The notes: a model not told the origin generated them from the sequence alone. Shown: positions 42,656 to 51,958, counted from the stretch's first letter. The stretch: DNA of 64,000 nucleotides from Pontibacillus marinus BH030004 = DSM 16465 (GCF_000425225.1 NZ_AULJ01000008.1:124001-188000); one strand, 5' to 3'. Numbers and translations are program-made.

Positions 42656-43636
42656 ATGTACGTAATTGGAATAGACGGGGGCGGTACGAATTCAAGAGCT
42701 ACTTTATGTGATGAGATGGGACACGTATATGCTCTTGCGAAGGCTGGTCCAGTGAATCAAAATAGCGTATCCATACAAAAGGTTGAAGCAGAGTTCCAAC
42801 TTTTAATGCAAAATTTGCGCCAACAAGCTCCTGAGCATTTTCAACAAGTAAGTTATGTTTTTGCAGGAGTCGCTGGAACAGGAAAAGAAGAAGCACGCCT
42901 TCGTGTTCATGAAATCCTTGAAGATTTAAGGCCATTGAATGCATCAATTGAGGTAAAACATGATGGTTACAATGCGTTGTATGCAGGAACTTTAGGAGAG
43001 CCTGGTGTTGTACAGATCTCAGGCACTGGTTCGCTAACTTTTGGTATGAATTCACAAGGTAATACAGCCCGTGCTGGAGGTTGGGGATATCTAATTGGAG
43101 ACGAAGGAAGCGGCTATGCGCTTGGACGCGATGCACTATCTGCTATGGCTAAAGAGCAAGATGGATGGGGGGAGCCCACTTCGTTATCTGACTATATTCT
43201 GAACCAATTTGAGGTCAAAAACCCTCATGACATAATTCCTCATATATATAATCAGAGTCACCCTCGTCAACATATTGCAAATCTAAGTCGATATGTGATG
43301 GATGCTGCTATCAATCATGACACTGTAGCACAAAACATTATTCAAAAAGCCGCTCATGATCTCTCGGAACAGATAAGAGCTGTTGTAACAAAGCTTTTTG
43401 ATAAACATCAAAAAGTTCCAGTTGTTCTTACAGGCGGTGTTTTTACTAGGGCTGATCTGTTCACTCCATATATTAATCAAACGTTTGATCAATATAATAT
43501 TAACATTGATTTAATCGAGCCTAAACTAACTCCGCTGGGAGGAGCAGTGATTGCTGCGTTCCGTGCCTCTGATATGCAAGTAAACTCAGGGTTTGTTAAC
43601 CAATTTATACAAACAACTAGGGATGGGTTGGAATGA
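42656..43636 (+). CDS. BadF/BadG-type amino-sugar kinase (MurK-like)
   Basis: A 326-residue ATPase of the BadF/BadG/BcrA/BcrD sugar-kinase group. It opens YVIGIDGGGTNSRATLCDE, the phosphate-1 loop, and has GEPGVVQISGTGSLTFG and GGWGYLIGDEGSGYALG, diagnostic of GlcNAc/MurNAc kinases of this family. MurK of Clostridium acetobutylicum phosphorylates MurNAc and GlcNAc at position 6. Here the kinase would feed MurNAc 6-phosphate to MurQ, replacing the phosphorylating MurP transporter. GATGGAGG precedes the ATG. Its end overlaps the GNAT gene by 4 bp. Confidence 0.85.
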   Translation: MYVIGIDGGGTNSRATLCDEMGHVYALAKAGPVNQNSVSIQKVEAEFQLLMQNLRQQAPEHFQQVSYVFAGVAGTGKEEARLRVHEILEDLRPLNASIEVKHDGYNALYAGTLGEPGVVQISGTGSLTFGMNSQGNTARAGGWGYLIGDEGSGYALGRDALSAMAKEQDGWGEPTSLSDYILNQFEVKNPHDIIPHIYNQSHPRQHIANLSRYVMDAAINHDTVAQNIIQKAAHDLSEQIRAVVTKLFDKHQKVPVVLTGGVFTRADLFTPYINQTFDQYNINIDLIEPKLTPLGGAVIAAFRASDMQVNSGFVNQFIQTTRDGLE

Positions 43637-44586
43637 AGGTCATAGAATGGAACAAAAAATATGTCTCAGAGCTAGTTGATCTCTGGAATACTGAACTAGG
43701 AAACGAATATCCCATGCGTGAAGAGCTCTTTCTCCAAAATAGCTTTCAAGATAAAAATCTTCTAAAAGAGGGTTCTTTTATAGGCTTAGAAGAAGACAGG
43801 CTGATTGGCTTTGTAATATCAAAACGTTGGCAGGAAACGTTAGATGTAGCTATGAGTACGGAGGTTGGTTGGATTCAAGCTTGTGTTATTCATAATGATT
43901 TTCAAGATCAAGGAGTGGGGACTGCTCTGTTAAAGCGAGCTGAGGTAGCGCTTTGGGAGAGTGGTGTGACCAAGATTCATATGGGGAGTGACCCGTGGCA
44001 TTACTTTCCGGGCGTTCCCACAACCTGTGAAAAAGCTCATTACTGGATGAGTAAAAACAACTATCAAAAAGGTGTTACAGAATATGATCTACTGAATGAT
44101 GGGAAGGGAGTATTTACTTACCCTTCTCATTTTGAAAATGTTGAATTTAAGCTACTAAACCTTAATCACAAGCAAGAGCTAGTTGATTTCTTACATAAAA
44201 ACTTTCCTGGAAGATGGGAATATGAAGCCCTTCACTATTTTAATAGAAAAGGGACTGGGCGTGAATTTATTGTAGCCACTAAGAATGATAAGATTATTGG
44301 TTTTTGCCGGATCAATGATAGTCTTTCACCGTTCATTGCCCAAAATGTGTACTGGTCGCCTCTATTCGAGAAAGCTTTAGGTGGAATAGGACCACTTGGG
44401 GTGACTGCTCAAGAACGTGGGAATGGATATGGGGATGGTTTAGTGCAAGCAGCGATTTATTTTCTAAGAGATAGAGGAATTCAAAACATAGTAATTGATT
44501 GGACTGGGTTAGTAGATTTTTATAAGAAGTTTCATTTTGAACCTTGGAAATTATATGTTTCTTACTCAAAGGAGCGAGAAGAATGA
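43633..44586 (+). CDS. GNAT family N-acetyltransferase (two GNAT domains)
   Basis: A 317-residue cytoplasmic protein with two GNAT-fold halves. The first has the acetyl-CoA loop in VIHNDFQDQGVGTALLKRAE (about residues 84-103); the second has LGVTAQERGNGYGDGLVQAA. It overlaps both neighbours through ATGA junctions, so it is tightly built into the muropeptide operon. Acetylation of a glucosamine residue or of a peptide amine on imported wall fragments would fit, but no substrate can be read from the sequence. Confidence 0.8.
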   Translation: MKVIEWNKKYVSELVDLWNTELGNEYPMREELFLQNSFQDKNLLKEGSFIGLEEDRLIGFVISKRWQETLDVAMSTEVGWIQACVIHNDFQDQGVGTALLKRAEVALWESGVTKIHMGSDPWHYFPGVPTTCEKAHYWMSKNNYQKGVTEYDLLNDGKGVFTYPSHFENVEFKLLNLNHKQELVDFLHKNFPGRWEYEALHYFNRKGTGREFIVATKNDKIIGFCRINDSLSPFIAQNVYWSPLFEKALGGIGPLGVTAQERGNGYGDGLVQAAIYFLRDRGIQNIVIDWTGLVDFYKKFHFEPWKLYVSYSKEREE

Positions 44587-45635
44587 TGCGCGAAAAGGTA
44601 TTGAAATTTTTACAGCAGGAGATTGATGCTCAACACATACCCGGAGCCGTTATACACGTATCTCATCAGGGGGAAGTGTTGATGCAGGACGCCATAGGTA
44701 GTCGGTCTTTATATCCTGGGAGAAACCCTATGAGTATTGACACTGTGTTTGATATTGCTTCATTAACGAAGGTAGTTGCAACGTTACCTGCAGTTCTTCG
44801 ATTGTTGGAAAAGGGAGAACTACATCTTGATGATCCAGTACATTACTTTATATCTGATTTTAAAGGTGAAGGGAAAGAAGGAATAACGATCAAGCACCTC
44901 TTAACTCATACTTCAGGATTACCATCTCACCGTCCATATCATTTAGAACGACTTAATGCTTCTCAAATTATAGAGCGAGTATGTGTTGAGGAAATCTCAG
45001 CGCCAATAGAGGAACGCATTATATATTCTGATCTAAATTTTATTCTTCTTTATCATATCATTGAACAATTAACTAATAAGCCTTTCCAAGAGTTCGTTAG
45101 TGAGGAAATTTTTAAACCACTTGGCATGAAAGAGACGATGTTTTTACCTCATTTCTCAAAAGAACGGTTTGCATCTACAGAATATTTTGACCATCTTCAA
45201 GATTATAAGTGTGGTATGGTCCATGATGAAAATGCTGAATCAATGGGGGGAGTAAGTGGCCATGCAGGTCTATTTTCTACCATAGATGACTTAGCTAAAT
45301 ACTGCCTAATGATTGAAAGAGAGGGTACAAACGAATTTTCAACATTTCTATCAAAGGTAACCCTTCAATTAACCAGGAGAAATTTCACTCCGTATGATCC
45401 CCATGAATTTCGAGGGTTAGGATGGATTTTAAAAGGACCTAAACAATCTTCATGTGGTGACTTATTTTCAACTAACTCTTACGGTCACACTGGGTTTACA
45501 GGGACAAGTATATGGTTTGATCCAGACGAAGAACTTCATATTATTTTACTAACTAATCGAGTTCATCTTGGGCGGAAATCTCCAATCATTCGATTGCGAT
45601 CAAGGCTACACAATATTATTCGTGCGAGTATATAA
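44583..45635 (+). CDS. Beta-lactamase-fold serine hydrolase, AmiE-like MurNAc-L-alanine amidase candidate
   Basis: A 350-residue protein of the class C beta-lactamase/esterase fold. The nucleophile motif is SLTK at residues 60-63 (FDIASLTKVVATLP), YSDLN supplies the tyrosine element, and GHTGFTG is the third motif. In the equivalent B. subtilis cluster the serine hydrolase AmiE cuts peptide from MurNAc. Unlike that exported enzyme, no signal peptide is seen here. ATG at 44583 has AAGGAG 8 bases upstream and overlaps the GNAT stop; the longer frame from 44544 is less likely. Confidence 0.8.
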   Translation: MMREKVLKFLQQEIDAQHIPGAVIHVSHQGEVLMQDAIGSRSLYPGRNPMSIDTVFDIASLTKVVATLPAVLRLLEKGELHLDDPVHYFISDFKGEGKEGITIKHLLTHTSGLPSHRPYHLERLNASQIIERVCVEEISAPIEERIIYSDLNFILLYHIIEQLTNKPFQEFVSEEIFKPLGMKETMFLPHFSKERFASTEYFDHLQDYKCGMVHDENAESMGGVSGHAGLFSTIDDLAKYCLMIEREGTNEFSTFLSKVTLQLTRRNFTPYDPHEFRGLGWILKGPKQSSCGDLFSTNSYGHTGFTGTSIWFDPDEELHIILLTNRVHLGRKSPIIRLRSRLHNIIRASI

Positions 45636-45649
45636 GAGGGGGGATAAAG

Positions 45650-47230
45650 GTGACGACGTTAAAACAAAGAGTAGGCAGTATGCTTGTTGTAGGGTTTGAT
45701 GGAAAAGTAGTAGATCGTCATATTAAACATATGATACATCAATATCGTGTAGGAGGGATCATCCTTTTTGGGCGGAATATCGGAACGCCTAAAGAAGTTT
45801 TACGACTTACTACAGATTTACAACTTGAAGCTGAAAAAGCTGGCTATAATACTCCTCTTTTAATATGTATCGATCAAGAAAACGGAGTAGTGAGACGCCT
45901 GGGGGAAGGAACGACCAGGTTTCCAGGATCCATGCTAATAGGCGCTACACAAAATCCAATGAATGCTTACCATGTAGGAAAGGCAACGGGGGAAGAGCTT
46001 CGAGCTTTAGGGATCAATTGGAATTTGGCTCCATCCGTAGATGTAAATAGCAATCCGAAAAATCCAGTTATAGGAGTTCGTTCTTATGGTGAATCTGCTG
46101 ATATGGTTAGTGCTTTTTCAAAAGAAAATATCCGTGGGATGAAAGAAGCAGGAATTCTCTCTACAATCAAACACTTTCCGGGTCATGGCGATACAGAAGC
46201 AGACTCACATCTTGGTTTGCCAGTAGTTCCTCATACTAAAAGCCGCTTAATGAATGTTGAACTAAAACCTTTTATAGATTGTATAGAAGCAGGAGCAGAT
46301 GCGGTCATGAGTGCTCATATCCATTTGCCATCAATCCAAATAGAAGAAGGTCGACCTGCTACGTTGTCAAAATCTATTATTACTGGTTTGTTACGAGACG
46401 AGCTTGGCTTTGAAGGTGTAGTTACTACAGACTGTATGGAGATGGATGCAATCTCCAAAGGTATTGGAACTCCCCAAGGTGGAGTTGAAGCCATTAAAGC
46501 TGGGGTTGATTTAGTAATGGTCTCTCATACACAGGGAATTCAAGAGGAAACGATTGAAGCTATTGTCGAAGCGGTTAAAAAAGGTGAGATTACTGAAGGA
46601 AGAGTAGAGGAATCAATGAAACGTATTCAAAAATTAAAAGAATCTTCATTAAGCTGGAATCAAATCGAAACCTCAATAGATGTCCCATCAGTAGTCGGTT
46701 GTAATGAACATAGAGAATTGGCTCAACGTGTATTTGATGAAGGAGTGACTCTTGTTCATGATATAGGGATTTTACCACTGTCACAGGAACATACTGTGCT
46801 TGTTGTGTATCCACAGACTTCTTTGCTAACACAAGCTGAAGATCCTGCAGGGAACTCAACAAAGCTGGGAGACACTGCTCAATCCTATTCTGCAAATGTA
46901 GATGTAATGCAATTAAATGAACCAATTAATGCAATAGATGTCAGTAATGTTTTAAAACAAGCTGGAGATTATGATGTAGTTATTGTTGGTACCGTGTCGG
47001 CTAAACTTGAAAGCTTCCAGGTTGAACTCATCAATAAATTAAAGGAAGCCAAATCCCCTGTTATTGTAGTATCTACACGTAATCCGTATGATGTAATGCG
47101 TTTATCTGAAGTAGATGCTTATATCACAACATATGAAAATACAAGTGCAGCATTAGAAACAGCAGTAGCTGGTATTTATGGTGAGACCACCTTAAAAGGG
47201 AAGCTTCCTGTAACCCTGAAATCGTTGTAA
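45650..47230 (+). CDS. nagZ: Exo-beta-N-acetylglucosaminidase NagZ (GH3)
   Basis: A 526-residue GH3 enzyme that removes GlcNAc from GlcNAc-MurNAc muropeptides. The NagZ-type His/Asp dyad is in KHFPGHGDTEADSHLGLP (His179, Asp181), and the nucleophile Asp lies in VTTDCMEMDAISKG. After about residue 340 comes the second alpha/beta domain seen in Bacillus NagZ. No signal peptide is visible (opening TTLKQRVGSMLVVGFDG), so the enzyme should work in the cytoplasm. GGGGG precedes its GTG-type start region; it follows the AmiE-like gene by 14 bp. Confidence 0.93.
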   Translation: MTTLKQRVGSMLVVGFDGKVVDRHIKHMIHQYRVGGIILFGRNIGTPKEVLRLTTDLQLEAEKAGYNTPLLICIDQENGVVRRLGEGTTRFPGSMLIGATQNPMNAYHVGKATGEELRALGINWNLAPSVDVNSNPKNPVIGVRSYGESADMVSAFSKENIRGMKEAGILSTIKHFPGHGDTEADSHLGLPVVPHTKSRLMNVELKPFIDCIEAGADAVMSAHIHLPSIQIEEGRPATLSKSIITGLLRDELGFEGVVTTDCMEMDAISKGIGTPQGGVEAIKAGVDLVMVSHTQGIQEETIEAIVEAVKKGEITEGRVEESMKRIQKLKESSLSWNQIETSIDVPSVVGCNEHRELAQRVFDEGVTLVHDIGILPLSQEHTVLVVYPQTSLLTQAEDPAGNSTKLGDTAQSYSANVDVMQLNEPINAIDVSNVLKQAGDYDVVIVGTVSAKLESFQVELINKLKEAKSPVIVVSTRNPYDVMRLSEVDAYITTYENTSAALETAVAGIYGETTLKGKLPVTLKSL

Positions 47231-47244
47231 AGAGAATGGCAGTT

Positions 47245-47273
47245 TTGACAAATCTATAAAGACCATGAACAAT
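47245..47273 (+). promoter_or_regulatory. Possible promoter of murR
   Basis: TTGACA (47245-47250) and AACAAT (47268-47273) are 17 bp apart in the 77-bp gap before murR. The -10 box is poor. Confidence 0.35.
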
Positions 47274-47307
47274 AGTATTATCATAGCTAAGAAAGGACCG
47301 AACGGAC

Positions 47308-48165
47308 ATGTCATTTCATACTGGTGGTCTGGTTATGCTCTCAGAAATGTTAGATGAGCTTCCTCGATCAGAGAAAAATATAGCTTCATATATCTTAGAA
47401 CATCCACAAGAAGCAATTAATATGACAGCAAGTGATTTAGGCAAGGCAAGTAGTACAAGCAGTGCTGCAGTTATTCGTTTATGTAAATCACTTGATCTAA
47501 AAGGATTTCAAGAGTTAAAAATTCGTGTCGCAGGTGATCTGCAAAAAACAGAAGAAGCAGGATTTAGAGATATAGAGCCAAATGAATCCTTGCATTCGAT
47601 TACGGAAAAAATGACGTTTAATAGTATTCAAACATTACGTGAAACTGCAGAAATTCTTCGTGCAGAAGAGCTTGAGAAAGCGATCAAGGCTTTAGCTGAA
47701 GCGGAAAATGTTCACTTTTTTGGAGTGGGAGCTTCGGCTATTATTGCTCAGGATGCACAACAAAAATGGCTAAGAATTGACCGCAATGCCTTTGCATTTC
47801 CAGATGTCCATATGGCTGCTACCCTAGTTGCAAATACAAAGCCTGGTGATGTAGTTTGTGGAATTTCCTTTTCTGGTCAAACAGTAGAAGTAACAAATAT
47901 TATGGAGTTGGCGAAGTCAAAGGGAGCAACTACAATCAGCTTAACGAAGTATGGAAGTTCTCCTGTGACAGAATTAGCCGATATTCGTTTATATACTTCT
48001 GCTACAAAAGAAGCTACATTTCGAAGCGGAGCCACATCATCTCGTCTTGCCCAACTGCATGTGGTAGACATTCTCTTTATGTGTCTTGCTTCAATGAAAT
48101 ACGATGAAACAATTACTCACTTGGATGATACCCGTGCCGCAATAGATGCCATACGTAAGTATTAG
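47308..48165 (+). CDS. murR: RpiR-family regulator MurR
   Basis: A 285-residue regulator with an N-terminal RpiR helix-turn-helix (MLDELPRSEKNIASYILEHP; SSTSSAAVIRLCKSLDLKGF) and a C-terminal SIS domain (VHFFGVGASAIIAQDAQQKW; GISFSGQTVEVTNIMELAKS) that binds phosphosugars. The context identifies it as MurR, probably sensing MurNAc 6-phosphate. Candidate operators are the TGAAAT-ATTTCA palindromes at 42566, 48229 and 50460. They lie upstream of the -35 boxes, so either activation or repression remains possible. Confidence 0.9.
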   Translation: MSFHTGGLVMLSEMLDELPRSEKNIASYILEHPQEAINMTASDLGKASSTSSAAVIRLCKSLDLKGFQELKIRVAGDLQKTEEAGFRDIEPNESLHSITEKMTFNSIQTLRETAEILRAEELEKAIKALAEAENVHFFGVGASAIIAQDAQQKWLRIDRNAFAFPDVHMAATLVANTKPGDVVCGISFSGQTVEVTNIMELAKSKGATTISLTKYGSSPVTELADIRLYTSATKEATFRSGATSSRLAQLHVVDILFMCLASMKYDETITHLDDTRAAIDAIRKY

Positions 48166-48192
48166 AAACGTTCCTAATTGGGACGTTTTTTT
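48166..48192 (+). terminator. Terminator of muropeptide operon I
   Basis: AAACGTTCC pairs with GGGACGTTT (one G-U) around a 5-base loop, with a seven-base T run. It begins at the murR stop codon. Confidence 0.88.
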
Positions 48193-48228
48193 ATTTTGGA
48201 AAGGGAGGGAGTGAGATAAAGAATTAAT

Positions 48229-48243
48229 TGAAATAATATTTCA
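48229..48243. promoter_or_regulatory. Candidate MurR operator 2 (before namZ)
   Basis: TGAAATAATATTTCA is the exact reverse complement of operator 1. It lies 73 bp upstream of the namZ promoter -35 box. Confidence 0.65.
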
Positions 48244-48316
48244 GACGTTTTAAGGCTGCAGTAAAGTGATGAAAAATATTGGTTAAAAATATAATTTCAT
48301 AATATTACTTAAAAGT

Positions 48317-48345
48317 TTGATATTTTATTTCAATTCGAATACAAT
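48317..48345 (+). promoter_or_regulatory. Sigma-A promoter of namZ-murQ
   Basis: TTGATA (48317-48322) and TACAAT (48340-48345) are 17 bp apart, 40 bp before the namZ start codon. Confidence 0.75.
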
Positions 48346-48385
48346 AGTTGTAGATAATACGATTCCAAAAGAGGGGAGGGATCAT

Positions 48386-49537
48386 ATGAAATTAGGTGTG
48401 GAAACCTTCTTTTCTGATTATACTGAGGCATACTCAGGGAAACGAATTGGACTTGTTACAAATATGACCGGAGTAGATCATGAGTTATGCTCAACCATTG
48501 ATCATTTTTATGAACATGAAAAGTTAAACTTGGTAGCTTTGTATTCCCCTGAGCATGGGATAAGAGGTATGGCTCAAGCAGGAGAAAAAGTCAACTCAAA
48601 TAGTGACCCCTACACGGGTTTACCCGTGTACAGCCTTTATGGTGATACCCGAAAACCTTCAGCTGACATGCTGCAAAACATTGATGTGATGGTTTATGAT
48701 CTTCAGGATATTGGAAGTCGTTACTATACATATATCTACACGATGGCCTACGTCATGCAGGCATGTGGGGAACAAGGGATTGATTTTGTTGTTCTGGATA
48801 GACCTAACCCCATAGGTGGGATTGAGGTTGAGGGGAATCTTGTTGAACCTGAGTTACGTTCCTTTGTGGGCCTTTACCCAATACCTAACCGTCACGGATT
48901 AACTGTTGGAGAGCTTGCTTATTTGTTTAAAGGTGAATTTGATGTAAAGGCAAATCTCACGGTAATTCCGATGACGGGGTGGAGTAGAAGTATGAGCTTT
49001 CAAGATACAGACCTTTTATGGGTACCTCCATCTCCAAATGTTACAAGTGAGGAAATGTGTTTATTGTATCCAGGAACCTGTTTGATAGAAGGTACAAATC
49101 TATCAGAAGGTAGAGGGACAACTCGTCCATTTGAATATATTGGGGCCCCTTTTATAAATGGGATGCATCTTGCGAAGGAGTTAAATAAAGCTCGTCTTCC
49201 TGGTGTAATTGCACGTCCAGTTTCTTTTAAACCCACCTTTCATAAGTTTGAAGATGAGCAATGTGAAGGTGTGCAACTTCATATCACGAATAGAAACGAG
49301 TTAAAAAGTCTTGAAGTAGGCGTACAACTTTTGGTTACAATTTCCTGGTTGTATCAAGAAGCCTTTCGCTTTGAAAAATATGAGGAACACAAGCATTACT
49401 TTTTTGACTTACTTGCTGGGACAAAATCGTTACGAAAGAGCATCTTAGCAGGAGAAGTGAATGACTATCTAGAGGAATTGGACAAGCAAAGCTTAGCTTT
49501 TAAAAAGCAACGAGAACCATACTTACTTTATAACTAG
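48386..49537 (+). CDS. namZ: Exo-beta-N-acetylmuramidase NamZ (YbbC family, GH171)
   Basis: A 383-residue enzyme that removes MurNAc from the non-reducing end of peptidoglycan fragments, as shown for B. subtilis YbbC/NamZ. Family segments seen are KRIGLVTNMTGVD, ALYSPEHGIRGMAQAGE, YDLQDIGSRYYTYIYTMAYV and DRPNPIGGIEVEGNLVEPE. No signal peptide is present, in contrast to the exported B. subtilis protein. ATG at 48386 has GAGGGGAGGG just upstream; the frame reaches back to 48317, but that part is the promoter. It is followed 9 bp later by murQ. Confidence 0.93.
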   Translation: MKLGVETFFSDYTEAYSGKRIGLVTNMTGVDHELCSTIDHFYEHEKLNLVALYSPEHGIRGMAQAGEKVNSNSDPYTGLPVYSLYGDTRKPSADMLQNIDVMVYDLQDIGSRYYTYIYTMAYVMQACGEQGIDFVVLDRPNPIGGIEVEGNLVEPELRSFVGLYPIPNRHGLTVGELAYLFKGEFDVKANLTVIPMTGWSRSMSFQDTDLLWVPPSPNVTSEEMCLLYPGTCLIEGTNLSEGRGTTRPFEYIGAPFINGMHLAKELNKARLPGVIARPVSFKPTFHKFEDEQCEGVQLHITNRNELKSLEVGVQLLVTISWLYQEAFRFEKYEEHKHYFFDLLAGTKSLRKSILAGEVNDYLEELDKQSLAFKKQREPYLLYN

Positions 49538-49546
49538 GATGATTGC

Positions 49547-50449
49547 ATGGAGAAGTTATCAACATTAACGACCGAAATGAGTAATGACAAGACAACCAAT
49601 TTAGACCAAATGTCGACTAGAGAAATGTTAACGGTTATGAATGAAGAGGATCAAAAAGTTGCATTAGCTGTACAAGATGAAATTGAGCCCATTGAAAAAA
49701 CGGTTGAAGTTATTCATGAAGCATTCTTGAATGGAGGTAAACTCTTCTACATTGGTGCAGGAACTAGTGGTCGAATTGGCTTTTTAGATGCAGCTGAATG
49801 CCCGCCTACTTTTAGCTCACCTCCAGAACTTATTCAAGCTGTTATTGCTGGTGGTTATGGGGCAATGAAGGAAGCTGTTGAGGGAGCTGAGGATAACGAG
49901 GAACAAGGAGCAAAAGACTTATTGGATAGAGGGTTGGGGCCAAACGATGTAGTGATTGGGATTGCAGCCAGTGGTCGAACTCCTTATGTTATAGGTGCTC
50001 TTAAGTACGCTCAATCCATTGGTGCTAAAACGGTTAGCTTAACGAGTAACGAACAAGCTTTGATAAGTCAGTATGCGGATATTCAAATCGAAGTCATTAC
50101 GGGTCCTGAAGTATTAACAGGTTCCACTCGTTTAAAAGCAGCTACAGCACATAAGCTTGTGTTAAACATGATTTCTACTACTGTCATGATGAAAGCGGGG
50201 AAAGTCTATCAAAATTTGATGGTAGATCTTAATGTCAGTAACCACAAGCTTATGGAGAGGGCTAAGTCTATTATCTCAAGTGTTACAGGTGCTTCTCGAG
50301 AAGTTTCTGCAGAGGCCTTAAATTATGCTGATCTAGAAGTGAAAACAGCTATAGTAATGATTCAGACAAACACTACAGCTGAAGTGGCCAGAAATCTTTT
50401 AGGCCAAAATAAAGGTTTTGTGCGTATGGCTATTCAGTCTTCAAAATGA
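49547..50449 (+). CDS. murQ: N-acetylmuramic acid 6-phosphate etherase
   Basis: A 300-residue SIS-domain enzyme that cleaves the lactyl ether of MurNAc 6-phosphate to GlcNAc 6-phosphate and D-lactate. Hallmarks are KLFYIGAGTSGRIGFLDAAE, the catalytic-region ECPPTFSSPPELIQAVIAGG, and ASGRTPYVIGALKYA. The C-terminal helical part (LLGQNKGFVRMAI) is complete. It depends on a kinase or phosphotransferase for substrate; here the MurK-like protein should supply it. Confidence 0.96.
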   Translation: MEKLSTLTTEMSNDKTTNLDQMSTREMLTVMNEEDQKVALAVQDEIEPIEKTVEVIHEAFLNGGKLFYIGAGTSGRIGFLDAAECPPTFSSPPELIQAVIAGGYGAMKEAVEGAEDNEEQGAKDLLDRGLGPNDVVIGIAASGRTPYVIGALKYAQSIGAKTVSLTSNEQALISQYADIQIEVITGPEVLTGSTRLKAATAHKLVLNMISTTVMMKAGKVYQNLMVDLNVSNHKLMERAKSIISSVTGASREVSAEALNYADLEVKTAIVMIQTNTTAEVARNLLGQNKGFVRMAIQSSK

Positions 50450-50459
50450 AGTGACATTT

Positions 50460-50474
50460 TGAAATTAAATTTCA
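50460..50474. promoter_or_regulatory. Candidate MurR operator 3 (before the ABC importer)
   Basis: TGAAATTAAATTTCA is a perfect palindrome of the same type as operators 1 and 2, ten bp upstream of the importer promoter's -35 box. The 216-bp gap between murQ and the importer contains this and the promoter. Confidence 0.68.
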
Positions 50475-50484
50475 ATAATTATGT

Positions 50485-50513
50485 TTGACTTTTAAAATTT
50501 AGTTTAATATACT
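50485..50513 (+). promoter_or_regulatory. Sigma-A promoter of the muropeptide ABC importer
   Basis: TTGACT (50485-50490) and TATACT (50508-50513) are 17 bp apart, with a leader of about 145 bases before the first gene. Confidence 0.78.
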
Positions 50514-50665
50514 CAATACAAATAGAAAATTAAGTCACTATTATCGTTCATTTAAGACTATGTAAAACTTAAAAATGAAAGGGGTTTCATTGGGGCGGAG
50601 AAGCTTTACTGCTTTGGTTTTGTGAATGTACTTTCAGAAAATAATAAAAAAGGGGAATGTTGAAT

Positions 50666-51958
50666 ATGAAGAATATCAAGTTATTTTCGATCATGATGCT
50701 TGTGACAGTACTGTTGCTCGCCGCATGTAGTGAAGATTCATCTAATGAATCTAGTTCCGATAATAATGATGGTGGGAAAAAAGAAATTGAATTCTGGACA
50801 ATGCAACTTAAGCCAACTTTTACAGATTACATAGAAGGTGTAATTTCAGACTTTGAAAAAGAAAATCCAAATATCAGTATTAAATGGGTGGACGTTCCAG
50901 CTGCGGACTTAGAGAAAAAGATTCTTTCTGCTGTAAGTTCAAACACAGCTCCTGATGTTGTTAACCTTAACCCTACATTTGGATCGAAAATCGCTGCTCT
51001 TGATGGTTTGGTAAACATGGATGAAGCTCTATCAGATGAGCAGAAAAGTCGTTATGTACAAGGAGCTTGGAAAGCCAACCAATTAAACGGTAACACATTT
51101 GCAATTCCTTGGTATCTAAACACAGAAGTGACGCTTAATAATAAAGCAATCTATGAGGAAGCGGGTCTAGACCCAAATAAGCCTCCTAAAACATATGAAA
51201 AAGCGATGGAATACGCTAAGACTGTTAAAGAAGAAACAGGTAAATACGGTTACTACCCATCCCTTGACTTATCTTTAGTTCTACAACACATGGTGAAAAT
51301 GGGAGCAGATCTTACAAATGAAGAAGGAACAAAAGCTGCTTTCAATACCCAAGAAGGGCTAAATACTTTTAAATATTTTACGGAACTATATAAAAATGAT
51401 CTCATTCCACGTGAAGCATTAACAGGTGATCAGCGTGAAACAATTGATATGTATTCTTCCGGTCAAGTTGGGTTCTTCGCTGGATCTAACTTTATCACAC
51501 AAATTAAGAAGAATGCTCCAGATGTTTACGATCAAACATTTGCCTCTCAATCTATCACAGGTAAATCTGGTAAAGTAACGTTAAGTGTACAAAACGTTGT
51601 TGTTCCTAACCAAACGAAGCATCAGGATGCAGCCGTTAAGTTTGCTTTATTCCTAACAAATGCTAAGAATCAACTGGCATTTACAAAACTAGTGCCGATC
51701 TTGCCTTCTGCTAAATCAGCACTTGATGACCCATACTTTAGTGAATTGCCTGAAGATGCAACAGCAACTGATCAAGTAAGAATTACAGCGGCTAATCAAT
51801 TAGATAAAGCAGAAGTACTTATACCACCGATGGAAAACTACAATAAGCTGAAAGATGCAATGCACGATGCAATTTCCGCAGCGATGCTTGAGGAAATGTC
51901 TCCACAAGAAGCTTTAGATCAAGCTGAAAAAGAATGGAATAAAATTTTAAGTGAATAA
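50666..51958 (+). CDS. ABC transporter substrate-binding lipoprotein, probable muropeptide/amino-sugar binder
   Basis: A 430-residue family-1 solute-binding lipoprotein. The signal peptide ends in the lipobox LLAAC (Cys21), followed by a Ser/Asn/Asp linker. Family segments include KEIEFWTMQLKPTFTDYIEG and NTFAIPWYLNTEVTLNNKAI. ATG at 50666 is chosen because AAAGGGG ends 10 bases upstream; the ATG at 50657 is too close. The MurR-type operator and position directly after murQ make MurNAc, GlcNAc-MurNAc or muropeptides the likely ligand. This is inference, not seen in the protein itself. Confidence 0.88.
   Translation: MKNIKLFSIMMLVTVLLLAACSEDSSNESSSDNNDGGKKEIEFWTMQLKPTFTDYIEGVISDFEKENPNISIKWVDVPAADLEKKILSAVSSNTAPDVVNLNPTFGSKIAALDGLVNMDEALSDEQKSRYVQGAWKANQLNGNTFAIPWYLNTEVTLNNKAIYEEAGLDPNKPPKTYEKAMEYAKTVKEETGKYGYYPSLDLSLVLQHMVKMGADLTNEEGTKAAFNTQEGLNTFKYFTELYKNDLIPREALTGDQRETIDMYSSGQVGFFAGSNFITQIKKNAPDVYDQTFASQSITGKSGKVTLSVQNVVVPNQTKHQDAAVKFALFLTNAKNQLAFTKLVPILPSAKSALDDPYFSELPEDATATDQVRITAANQLDKAEVLIPPMENYNKLKDAMHDAISAAMLEEMSPQEALDQAEKEWNKILSE

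Noticed and set aside
48317-48385. Upstream extension of NamZ
   Set aside because: The segment is the promoter (TTGATA-17-TACAAT); the ATG at 48386 follows a strong ribosome binding site.
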